Below are positions 31,552 through 42,446 of a DNA stretch of 64,000 nucleotides, in pieces (the first letter of the stretch is position 1; every line of letters starts with the position of its first letter). The translations under genes were made by a program, and so were the position numbers. Origin of the DNA: Thalassia testudinum (taxonomy: Eukaryota; Streptophyta; Magnoliopsida; Alismatales; Hydrocharitaceae); assembly GCA_037157565.1 (NCBI GenBank), contig JAZHRO010000026.1:36578501-36642500 (forward strand). The letters run 5' to 3'. The notes beneath the pieces were generated by a model. The model was not told where the DNA came from. It saw only the letters and a program-made list of their open reading frames with translations, and made no database searches.

Positions 31552-32530
31552 TGAGAGTATGAGGATATCCTATGGATCGTAACTAAATACTAGAGGGGAG
31601 AGGTGAATAGTATTTCTTTAAAATATATGCACAGATCAAAAATAAAGCACCAAAGATTCATTCATAGAGTACACCTGATTTATAGTGGAAACCCAATCCA
31701 GGTGAAAACCACTACCTAAGCCTCCCAGCTTAGGATTTTTCCGACTAGTCCAAGCTAGTCAATTCACTGATGTACCACTTGAATGAAGGTGGCACAACCT
31801 CTTACAACCACTTCCCTTTTTATCCTGAAGAGAAGCGAAAACAACACCACGGATCTACCCAACAAACTTGGGATCGGTAAATCAAAATAACAAAATAGAA
31901 TAACAAGAATAACTTCTATGGAACCTCAATAAAGGAACAAACCGATTTTTCACAAAGGTTCGAGGCGTCGTGCTTTTGAAGAATGTGAAGAATGGGGTGT
32001 AAAAGTTTTTGGAATAAGCACGAGAAGCTCTATTTTTGAATGGTATTTCTATTTGAAAGTTATGAAAGGATGGGCTGTGTACGACTTCTATTTATACTAA
32101 AACTTTTGTCTGAATAGAATATTAAATTAGTCTATCAATCAAGGTTAATTGGTCGATCAAAAGGCAATTTGGTCGATCAATTAAGATGGTTGGTCGATCA
32201 CTGATTGATCGGTCAATTAACTTGGTTGATCGATCAAAAGAATATTTCTCAACTTCCTAAAATGGGATGATTTGATCGATTAATGAAATTGGTTGGTCGA
32301 TCAATAACCTTAAAAGCTTGGTTTTGAAAAGATACGCAAAAAATCTATTTTTGAGTTTTATTTAAGGTTCCTTATAATAATGTCCTAAACTCAAATAAAG
32401 ATAAAAAAACACATAAGCAACTATCTTCACTTGACTTGAAAGATGCTTTAATGCTTTAATCTAAGATAGTCCTGAAATGTTAGTTTAGCAATAAACATAA
32501 TTTTGGTGCATTAAAACAGAAGTGCTTACA
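31552..32530 (-). repeat. 5' LTR of copia element S1
   Basis: On the + strand it begins TGAGAGTATGAGGATATCC and ends GTGCTTACA, with CCTAT outside. It is colinear with 15674-16675, including the TGGTCGATCA cluster at about 32130-32310. Confidence 0.9.
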
Positions 32531-32868
32531 CCTATATGTAATCTAATAATTGCAAGGTCCTAATGATGTCTAAATGAAACTAAGTTTTTATTTAAGCTTA
32601 ATTGAACATTAAGGAAGTTAATTTTACTTTTGATTTGAACTTTTGGACTCAAATGTTTGTTCAAATTGCAAATGGATTATCAATTTATTTTAATGAATAG
32701 AATATCTCATTTAATGACCTAATTTCACGTTTTTAACACAGATTTGATGTTTTAGGTCTTTTTCACTATTTCCTACACTGAACCCTTTTTATGTGCTAAT
32801 TCAGTTGTGTTTAACTTAGTTTCTAGCTTAACTTGGGTATTTTAGTTATGATGAGCCACACCTCATCA

Positions 32869-33167
32869 GTTTACAAAAATTTTAAGAAAATAAACTAAGA
32901 TATAATGCAAAATAAAAGAGAGGAGAGAGGAGAGTCTCTCGATGCAATCACTAAAAGATGGGGGATCGAATGATGCTCGAATGAAGGAGGAGAGGAGCTG
33001 GATGAAAGAGAATGGAGTGGGAAGAGTCAAGGATGGGTGGAGTGGCGATCGGGTGATCGCAAGTCTATGGATGGGGAGATGAAGGTGGCAACAAGGCTCA
33101 TCAAAGGAAGAGAGGAGTTGGATGAAAGAGAATAGTGTCAGAGCTTCTAAGCTAGTAGAAGGCCAAA
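32869..33167. other. 300-bp spacer between two divergent T1 LTRs
   Basis: This is a purine-rich segment with an imperfect internal repeat: GAGGAGCTGGATGAAAGAGA near 32990 and GAGGAGTTGGATGAAAGAGA near 33110. I see no gene. It may be the original flank into which one of the two LTRs inserted. Confidence 0.5.
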
Positions 33168-36100
33168 TGATGAGGTATAGCTCATCATAGCTAAAATGCC
33201 AAAGTTAGGCTAGAAACTAGGTTAAACATTAATAAATTAACATAATAAATGGGTTAAGTGTGAGAATTAAGGAAAATGACCTAAAACACTCAATTTGTGC
33301 TAAAAATGCATAATTAGGTAATATTTGAGAGATTATCTATTAATTATATAAACGAATGCATTGAACACCAATTGAATGCCAATTAAAGCTTAAAAGTATA
33401 AATCAATGGTTGAATTATGTTCCAATATGTTAAATTAATTTGCCATAAAAGTTACATTGAATTTGGATATCATTAGGGCCTTGAAATCACTATATTACAC
33501 TTAGGTCCTCCATATTAAACATTTCCCTAAGATTAAAAGTCGCAGGGACCATTCTGTAAGCCTTTGGGGACCTGTTGATCAGGTAACTCATCACTAATAG
33601 GTTTGTGCACAATTCTCACACTGTTTCACTATGAGGGAATTAGTGTAATTGCACCAATACACCTGGGTCCCCTTCTCCTACAACTCTTGTTCTTGAACGA
33701 AGTACTCGGCGCACCAAAGCTGTTCATTCCTTGTACCCTTGATCCAAGGGTAAATCTTGATCTTACCTACTGGAGTTGGTGCACACATGATCATACCCTC
33801 ACCCAGATCACATCTTATGGCTAGTTTTTACCCTAAGTTTTCCCTCGCACCTCAACTCTCATCTTAGCCTTTGATTGCCAATGGATCTGACCTACACCAC
33901 CTGGTCTCTCCTAGCCCCTAAGCCTATAAATTGAACTCCTCAGTGAGCCTTTGAGACTTTATCGTCTCTCTCCCCCTTGAGCCAATCATCGTCCAACCCT
34001 CTAGCTCCATTTTTGCCTTCCTCAGCTACTAGTGACAGTGGTAGCTTCCTCCCTTAATTCCTCCTCTTTAGCCATCGGCCGTTGGTCCCAGAGAGTCTCC
34101 TTTGGCCACTAGGAGGTCTTCCTCCCTTTTGTCCTCTTGAGCCACCAGCTGTCGATCCCAAAGAGTCCTCTTCCTCTATTAAAGTAGATTTATAGCTTTC
34201 ATAGATAGATATAATGCTTTCTAATGTAGTTTAGGTAGTTTAGATCATAATTCATCACTTGATTGTGTTAGAGTTAGGAGTATAGTAGATTAGATTCTAC
34301 GTTCCCTCGATCATTCCTCTCTAATCAATCCTAATTAGAGAGGTCAAATTCACACACATTCATTAATTCATATAGCTCCCTCATTACCTCACGATCACTT
34401 CCTAGTGATTCCTCATTGTTTTTAATCGTACTTCACATCGCTCCATCAAAGCTGATTTAGATATGAAGCTCTCTAGCTTCCAGATCCAAATCACGCTCAA
34501 ATACACTTGAGGATTATTTCATTCACTTCATATGATCACAATGGCCCTCCCCTTTATTTGAATTGAACAGATTCGCTCGATTCATTTGGTTTTGATTTTT
34601 ATGCTTAATCGAAAGATCTGGGATTCAATCTGGTTTAATGTGTTTTAATCGAGTGAATTGAGTTAATAAACATGTAATTGGAGTAATTACGATGGGTTTG
34701 AGCTATTGAGAATAAACTTTTATCGTTTATTAAGCTCATGCCCAATTTCAATTATCGTTCCTATTTTATGTTCAACATGAGGTAGTAGGAGCCAAGGAAA
34801 ATCCGAGGCACGGATTTGAGGCTCCTGTGATGACCTAATCAGTCCTTAAGTATCACAATGGAGCCATGAACACCAATTAATGGTGTGCAAGAATCCAAAG
34901 TGACCAAATCACTATGGCGATCGCATATGAGCAGCCACCTAGGCAACATTGGTTTTAGATTTTAAATGAGTTTTAATCCATTGATTTGAGGTTGAATGAA
35001 GTTTGAAAGGTTTCAATGGAGGTCTGAATGTGTTTTTAACATGATTTGAATACCTATTTTAATATCCTCTCTTCACACTGTTTATAGCGTAAGGAGGAGA
35101 TCAATCTAGTGTTTTAGATGCCTTCAAGGATTTGAATTGATTTATAAGTTTCCAGATGACTCCATATATGTTTGTGACACTAATGATTGAATTTCAGGTG
35201 TTTTGAATTCATTTTTTGATTTTTGGTCTTAAACTTCAAGTCAAAGTTGATTTGATGAACTGAGGTTTCAACGTGAGGTCTGATGTGTTGAATAGAGTTC
35301 TTAAATAATTTCCTCTTTCATAAATTTTATTTGAGTGATTTGACTGAGGTTTTGAATCATAAATGGAGAATCTAAGATATCCTGACAGCAGTTGCAACTG
35401 CTCTTTCTGATAGGACTTGGAAAAAGTTTTGATTGATGAGTTTATTTGGTTTTTGGAAAAATCTAAGATTGAATTAAAATTCTAGAAAGGAATTGACAGA
35501 GAAGTAACTCCCTAATGATTGAAGAGATATGAATTGCATTGTTGAGCTTTAAGAATCAGATTTAATCAGTAAACCAGTTATTGCATTGCTCATATTTGTC
35601 AGGTTTGTTGTTGAAGAATTCTGATGAAGTTTAGATCTTGGTTGAGTTATCTATATTGTTTTGATGTTAGGTAAAGACTCAATAAGCATTCATATATTGG
35701 GATTGGCTTTAATTTGAATTGAAGAGCTTATAAATATTTTTAGAAATTCTTATCTCAGTAACTTGTACAGCTGTTAACTGTCTATATTGTAACTTGATGT
35801 GAAAATCAATGAATTGAATCTGTATCTTATTGAAATTGGAACTAAAATGAAGTCTAGAATATTTGTTATGCCTAACTCTACATTTCCAAAATTTTAGAAT
35901 GAATTTTAAGGCTTGGAGTTCATTGTCTCATTTTGCTTAATTTTTCCTAACTTGTAAATAGGAGAAAAAAATAATTGTAAAAAAATAAAATAAATGTGTC
36001 TTAAGTTAGATTAGATTTAGTTTTAGGTGTGTGTCAAATTAGGATAGGTTTCAAGTCTTGTAATTAGTAAAACATACCAGCAGATGCTTAGGTCTTCTCT

Positions 36101-36787
36101 GATTTAGAAATAAAGTAAAACATATAAAAATACCAAAAAGAGTCTTCTCTCTCTTCTCACCTTTCTCCCCTCTTCTCCTATCTCTATAAAACATAAAAAC
36201 AAAATAAAAATTTGAAAAAGTAAAAAAATCCATAAAAATACCTATGTATATAGTATTTATACTTATAAATAATACTAAATTAAGTGTATATAGTATTTAT
36301 ATGTATATTAAATATATAAATAATTCATATATCTATTCTATTTACTTAGGTAGGTATTTATATGGAGTTGTATAGTATGTATTATAATAATGTAATTATA
36401 TATTTATTTATTTATAATAGATGTACATAATTGATATGTAATTATAAATAGCTATGTATAAACTTAGAATCATAATTATAACTATATATATAACATAAGG
36501 TAATTATAATGTATAATAATGTACCTTTATATTTATTTATTTATCTATATATTGTATATAATTATATTCATAAGTTAATTAAGTATATTAGTAAGTTAAT
36601 ATAATTTAAATTAGTAAATTAATGAATTATTGAAATAAATTATGCTGTATATTTGTATACTGCAGTTTAAAATATTTTCAATATATTTATAGCCTATTTA
36701 TACTATAGAACATTACTCATAATTTATATATATGTGTGTATGTATAAATCATGTATTTAAATATACAAAAATTGAAATAAATTCCTA
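33168..36787 (+). repeat. T1 LTR copy B, 3'-truncated
   Basis: It starts TGATGAGGTATAGCTCATCA and follows the T1 copy at 42447 through the 'gggttaagtgtg' block (33253), the 'cgcagggacc' block (33541), a CT-rich promoter region, and the AT-rich block at about 36235-36780. It lacks the last 1.2 kb (foldback, tRNA-Asp-like segments, CATCA end). At 36788 it meets the K2 LTR. No protein-coding frame was found in its 3.6 kb. Confidence 0.75.
33924..33930 (+). promoter_or_regulatory. TATA box of T1 copy B
   Basis: CTATAAA is followed after about 30 nt by a CT-rich leader. T1 copies A and N1 and the T0 LTR have CTACTTAAG or CTACTTAAA at the equivalent place. Confidence 0.45.
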
Positions 36788-36901
36788 AAAGTGAGTTTTT
36801 CGTACTAGACGTCTGGACATGTTCTTGGACGTCTGAAAGTGAGTTTTTCGTACTACGCGGTGCACTTTGCGCGCGGGCGACACGTAGAGACCCTCTCTCT
36901 C

Positions 36902-36906
36902 TCCTT
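36902..36906. repeat. Target-site duplication of K1 (left copy)
   Basis: CCTTC at 36902-36906 is repeated at 51727-51731, outside the two K1 LTRs. K2 LTR sequence continues across it. Confidence 0.9.
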
Positions 36907-39621
36907 CTGTTACGACCACGGCAGCAAGCGTCGCACTTCCCAGATGTCTGGAAGCCTTCCCAGACGTTTGGTATTAAATTTTTTCGGTGTACGGGTTTGC
37001 GTCTGCGCACATGCGCGTGCAGACTAAACCCGCCGCCCTCCCTCTTCTCTTTCCTCTCCCTCCCTGCAGACGCAGCTTTCTCTTTCTCTCTCCCCGCAGC
37101 TGCCTTCAAATATGCTTCCCCTCTCCCTCACCCTCACTCCACCGCCTTCTTCTTCTTCTCCCTATCAGTGAGAGAGCGCGAGCGGGGGAGAGCGACAGCA
37201 GCGACTGTTGCGAGTGTGCGGGGAGGAGGGGTTGTTGCAAGAGGAAGAAGGGGCTCGACGCGAGGGTGCGAGCTTGTCGGGGCAGCTAGAGTCGACCGGC
37301 AGGAGAGTAGCAAGCATGTGGTGCCGCGGAGGAGTTGCTGCAGCTTGGGCAGTAGGCGGACGCGGCGCGGCACAGCCGTGCGCTGCGGGCGGAGAGTGAG
37401 AAGGTTCTAATTCTGGGAAAATTTCCCAAAATCAGACGTCTGGACTTACGTCCAGACGATGCGGAAGACGTTTGGAGGCAGGTCCAGACGTCTGACAGGT
37501 ACATTATTTGTTATCTTCTCCTTCTTTAGCATGTACGGCCATGCAGTCATTCCGCCGAGGTCTTCTGCACCTTTTCGTGATGAGAGAGGGCGTGTGTGTG
37601 TGCAGGATTTGTTCGGAAAGGTGCAAGGGCTCGCCATCCCACACAGATCAGACGTCTGGGCAGAGCACCAAACGACGGAGAGGGCCTCCAAACGTCCGGG
37701 GTGACAATCGGACGTCTAGAAACTAAGTCCAGACGGTCCCGCGGGCTTCTGGATGTCTGAAGGACTGCACAGACCAAGGTAAGACTTGAGCTACCTTTTA
37801 AGACGTTTGGAAGAAGTTCTAGACGTCTGATTTTGGACAGACTGGTTGTTTTTGACCGTTTAGGGTCCGTTCGGAGTCTGTTTTCTGCGTTTCAAGTTTC
37901 ATTCTTCCCAGATTTAGTTCCTCTACCTGTTTACAGTAATTGTCTACTGTTCTGAATAGCTCCTTGTCTTTGATCCTTGTGTTAGGACCCCATTCCGTTG
38001 CAGCTCTGGGAGTTGTAGAGGCGTGCGGGCTTGCCGATTACGCCCCCAGTACTCCCGGTTTTGCGGGTAGAGTGGCCCTTTCAATTATTTATCAAAAATT
38101 ATGCAATTGTGAAATAATTAATAGAGTTTAGGGTATTGCATGAACCCTAGGATTGAGAAACTAGATTGAATGATAGATTCTAGGGTATTGCATGAACCCT
38201 AGGATTGAAAAACTAGATTAAATGATAGATACTAGGGTATGGCATGAATCCTAGGACTGGAAAACTAGATTGAATACCTATACGTTGCAGTCTTGGAAAA
38301 GTAGAAAGGAAACGATAACTGCCTGTAAATTGGTTAACAACTGCCTGTTTAAGAATGAATAATCACTGTTGAGAACATGGGTTATATGGATATAAAGCTG
38401 GAATGGTGAAACCTAAATTGGTTGAGTTAAAAGAGCATGAACCCTACGGGGAATTAGGAGTAGAACTCCTGGAAAGTGAATGGAATAGAATTGGGGAAGT
38501 GAGCTGGCCCTTGAGTACGGAGTACCAAGGAGAGCAACTGTCCCCCTGTGTAGTGCAGAGCGGAGCTAGCTAGCCCAGGGACCCGAGGTTAGGTCTGGCC
38601 ACTTTGTATCGACTTTTGGCCCTCGTGTATACAGTATAGAGGAGAGCTACTAGTGTAGGGAGAGCACTAGCTACCTCACGGGCCCCGGGGTTCTGCTAGC
38701 CCTCCTACACCGACTTGTTAGGCCCACTGGGCAAACCAAGGTAGTCAGGCGAGGGTGCGCGGACTGTGGAGGGGCAAGATCCCTGTTTGGTTACTGTGGA
38801 GGGGTTGGGCCCCTGTTACTGAGAGGGCTCTGCCCTATACTGGTTCCGTGCTCTGCTTTGGGCGCACCTGTTAACGGAAACGACTGACCGCGTGCCAGTG
38901 CGGTGTAGCTACCCGTGCGTTTATCGCGCGTGCCGTAGTCACCGTTACGTCTGTCAGCGACCTTGGGGTGGTTGACTGAGGGTAGGAACACCACGGGGGA
39001 CTCTCCCGGCCAGGAGAGCACCACGTGTTACTTCTACTTTTCGGAAAAGACTGCAATCAAGATCGTTCCCACGAGGAACATTCGAGATCAAGAGAAAGAT
39101 CTGAGAAATAATTCAATAGTGAATAAATGGGAAAAATATAAAGAAAGAAATTAAAAATATAACAGCTACTGTCCACCTTACTATTTCTTAGCTTTTAGTT
39201 GCCACTCTACTCAGCATTTCGCTGACGTGTCACCTTTGTTACCTTTTCAGGACCAGGTGTTGAGCAGCCTGAGTTGGCGACTGTAGAGGGCGCTGGGCCT
39301 AGTAGAGCCCAGTAGTGTTACTTGTATAGTATCCACTATACAACTCTTTACGTTGTAATGAGTAGTTCTGTTACCCCTGTACTCTTTTTATTATAAGCTT
39401 CATGTTTTTGTGCATGTTTAGTTTCTTTACTGTTGTGGTGATGTATACTGTAGTATTTCTTTCTTACTACTGTATTTTGATACTGCTAGTTATATACATG
39501 GTGAATGTGGTTTATTTTACTGCTCTTTTGGTCACTTTCTCGCTGGACGACTGGGTCTTGGGATCAGTCGAGTCAGTCCGATTCTCGTGTCTCGTAGGGA
39601 TTCGAGAATCGGGTTGTTAGA
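36907..39621 (+). repeat. 5' LTR of K1
   Basis: Direct repeat of 48970-51726. It carries many GACGTC boxes, a CT-rich leader with a TTCAAATA box (about 37106), an imperfect form of the AATTCTGGGAAAATTT hairpin (37411), three tandem 52-bp units at 38129-38285 and two copies of a 30-bp GTGGAGGGG unit (38765, 38795). Confidence 0.9.
38129..38285 (+). repeat. 52-bp tandem repeat (three copies) in K1 LTR
   Basis: The unit starts TAGGGTATTGCATGAACCCT and recurs at 38129, 38181 and 38233. The same array is at about 50204-50360 in the other LTR, so it predates the insertion of K1. Confidence 0.85.
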
Positions 39622-39624
39622 AGA

Positions 39625-39638
39625 TGGTATCAGAGTAA
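39625..39638 (+). promoter_or_regulatory. Primer-binding site for initiator tRNA-Met (K1)
   Basis: TGGTATCAGAGTAA lies 3 nt from the 5' LTR. Its first 11 nt match the complement of the initiator tRNA-Met 3' end. Confidence 0.8.
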
Positions 39639-42441
39639 GGTCATTCCGAGAAGTGAACCAACTGACTGGAAAATAACCAATTCACGTGTCTGTAACTAGA
39701 GTAGCCACTACAACGTTTCTCTTGACATCAGCTCTTAGACTTCTTTGTTAGATGTCGTTATATTGACGTGATTCCGTTCTGTTTTCGCGTCTCCTTGCAG
39801 GAGATGCCTCAACACGGGACTAGCGAGGCGGGCTGCGGGCGCTGCCGAGGACGAGGTTGGCGGGGTGGACATGTTGCGGTCGACGTCTCAGTGGAACAGC
39901 CACTACTCCTGGGCATTTAGGCCCAGGACCCCGCCCAGCTGATACAGGACATAGTGCGAGAGGAGCTCCACCCACCACCACGAGCGCCTCTCCCTGGGGC
40001 TGCGGAGGGGGAGTCCTCTGTGGGACCACGCGACAGACGTGGCGTTGGATGCAGGGGAGGGGATGGGCCGCCATCGCCCCCACCTTCCTCCGACACTTCG
40101 GTGCACGAGGCTTCTTTACCTGGAGGTGCAACAGCATCCCCACTGCAGCGCCACTTCGAGCTTTTCGGGCAATTCCGGAAGCTGAAGCCCCCCTCGTTCA
40201 AGGGGGATGAGGACCCGACCGAGGCAGAGGACTGGCTCGAGCAGATCGAGAAGGTTTTTGACACCCTTCACCCCCTGGTGGAGTGCCGCGTGGCCTTTGC
40301 CACGTACCAACTGGAGAGTGCGGCACACAGGTGGTGGAGGACGATCAGGGGACAGGAGAAGGACGAGCTGACCTGGGACCGGTTCGTCACCCTCTTCTGC
40401 GAGCAGTACTTTCCCCATACGTGGCAGGACCAGAGGAGGCGGGAGTTCCACACTCTCTGCCAGGGGACGATGACCGTGAGCGCATACCGCACGCGTTTTC
40501 TGGAGCTGTCCCGCTTCGCAGCTACGGCAGTAGCCACTGAGGAGGAGCGCCTTTGGAGGTTCACCGAGGGGCTCCGGCCTCCGATTTGGGGGTATGTCAA
40601 ACCCCTGAAGCTGCCTACGGTCTTGAGGGTGGTGGAGGCAGCTATGACCTACGAGGAGACCAACCCGTCCGTGCGAGAAACTGATAGTGGGCGGAAGAGG
40701 CCCTATCAGCCAGACTTTTTCCAGGGTCGGCAAGACAAGAGACACGTGGCGCCTGCAGGAGAGCCGTCACATTTTGCAGGGCCATCAGTGGCCTTTAGGG
40801 GCCCTCGACAGGGGCCAGTTGCTAGCACCGGATCCCCGCCCAGCCGACAGCAGGGACCCACTGAGGGCGGGAGTCGGGTTCCTCTCTACTACCAGTGTGG
40901 CCATCCGGGCGACATCAGGAGGGACTGCCCATCTAGGGCAAGAGGTCAGCAGATGCTTCCCGCGAAGAGCACTAGAGGGCGAGCAAGAGGCCGCGATTTC
41001 CAGGCGCGAGGAGGAGGACAACAGTCACAAGGAGGGTACCGGCCAGCAGCTACCCGTCCGACACAGAGTGTGGCTGCTTCGTCCGCACCTAGGGCTGAGG
41101 GGCGTATCAACGCCCTGACACACAGGGATGCCAGAGCTTCGGGATCAGTGGTGGCGGGTATGGTTTCAGTTTCCGGCAGACTCGTTTATACGCTTTTCGA
41201 TTCCGGCGCTACGCACTCGTTTGTCGCAGCCAGTTTCGCAGTTAGTTTGGGCCAGGATTATATGCTGTTAGAGGATCCGTTCGTGATCAGAGGTCTGAGT
41301 GGTCAGCTGTTTGTAGCTGAGGAGGTATACACGGGTTGCGAGGTTAGTATTGGGGGACATAGCCTTCCCACTGACCTGATTATGATACAGATGGAGGACT
41401 TTGGCATAATTCTGGGGATGGACTGGCTGTCCGCTTACCACGCTTTGGTGGACTGTTTTGAGAGGAAGATCGTCTTCTCCATACCGGAGTTGCCTTCTTT
41501 CGAGTTCCATGGTCAGCCAGTGGACGGAGGCTTCATGTGCATTTCTGCACTTCGGGTGGCGAGACTTTAGAGCCAGGGGTGTGAGGGCTTCCTAGCTTGT
41601 GTGGTGGCAGAGCCTAGCTTGTGTGGTGGCAGAGCCCAGCTCGTGGCAGACTTCCAAAGTATCCCGGTGGTCAGAGAGTACCTTGACGTGTTCCCAGACG
41701 AGTTGCCAGGACTACCGCTCGAGCGTGAGATCGAGTTTGAGATCTCACTAGTACCAGGGACCAGCCCCATCTCCACCGTACCATACAGGATGGAACCACT
41801 TGAGCTACGAGAGCTCAAGTCTCAGTTGCAGGATCTTTTGGAGAAGGGCTTTGTGAGGTCCAACGCATCTCCCTGGGGAGCCCCAGTACTATTTGTAAAG
41901 AAGAAGGATGGTACCCTACGCCTTTGTGTGGACTACTGACAGCTGAATAGGGTCACCATCAAGAACAGATATCCGCTGCCGAGGATCGATGACTTGTTTG
42001 ACCAGCTGCGAGGTGCCACGGTATTCTCCAAGATCGACTTGAGGTTTGGATACCACCGGTTGAGGATCAAGGAGGCAGACGTCTCCAAGACAGCTTTCCG
42101 CACCCGGTACGGACACTACGAGTTTCTGGTCATGTCGTTTGGGCTGACCAATGCCCCCGCTGCCTTCATGGACCTGATGAACCGGGTGTTTAGACCATAC
42201 TTGAACCAGTTTGTGGTGGTATTCATTGATGATGTGCTCATTTATTCTCGAGATCAGATGCAGCACGGACAGCACTTGCGGATGGTTCTGGACACACTGA
42301 GACGATGTAGGCTGTACGCCAAATACAGCAAGTGCGAGTTCTGGTTGAGGGAGGTGACCTTCTTAGGTCATGTGATCTCTGGGGATGGCTTGGCTGTGGA
42401 CCCAGTCAAGGTCGAGGCTGTGCTCAGGTGGGAGAGACCAT

Positions 42442-42446
42442 GTACG
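42442..42446. repeat. Target-site duplication of the T1 solo LTR in K1 (left copy)
   Basis: GTACG at 42442-42446 pairs with GTATG at 46742-46746. The single difference is a C-to-T change at a CpG. Confidence 0.8.

Larger units (their letters stand above)
15674..32530 (-). mobile_element. SIRE-type Ty1/copia retrotransposon S1, complete but decayed
   Basis: The element is oriented right to left, with a 5' LTR at 32530-31552 and a 3' LTR at 16675-15674. The PBS is complementary to initiator tRNA-Met, and a purine tract precedes the 3' LTR. The internal order on the minus strand is gag, protease, integrase, reverse transcriptase, RNase H, then an extra reading frame before the 3' LTR. Integrase upstream of RT defines copia. 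The long LTR (about 1 kb), the UBN2-type gag and an extra 3' frame fit the SIRE/Maximus lineage. Without the inserted T3 element it is about 8.6 kb. The flanking CCTAT duplication shows an ordinary integration event into the T1 LTR. Every coding domain has stops or frameshifts. Confidence 0.85.
8256..32868 (-). mobile_element. T1 LTR copy A, split into three pieces by LINE and copia insertions
   Basis: This is one minus-strand LTR of about 5.1 kb, present as 32868-32536, 15673-11544 and 8915-8256. Its outer end on the minus strand starts with TGATGAG and is colinear with the T1 copies at 33168 and 42447. The middle piece carries the CTACTTAAG-like motif (15234-15225), the 'gatcagagagg' block near 14840, the AT-rich block, and the 'gagggatacgcagcaccc' block near 11900 (the inverse of 45890). 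The inner piece carries the conserved box at 8535-8560 and ends at CATCA, followed by a tRNA-Asp PBS. It is the 5' LTR of an element whose interior runs leftwards and is mostly missing. The joins are supported by the CCTAT duplication of the copia element. Confidence 0.75.

Noticed and set aside
33603..33824. Possible small host gene with a TATA box downstream
   Set aside because: The region is colinear with T1 LTR U3 sequence; the TATA box belongs to the LTR and lies downstream of the frame.
38129..38285. CRISPR-like array (three evenly spaced repeats)
   Set aside because: The 52-bp units are plain tandem repeats without unique spacers, inside a plant LTR.
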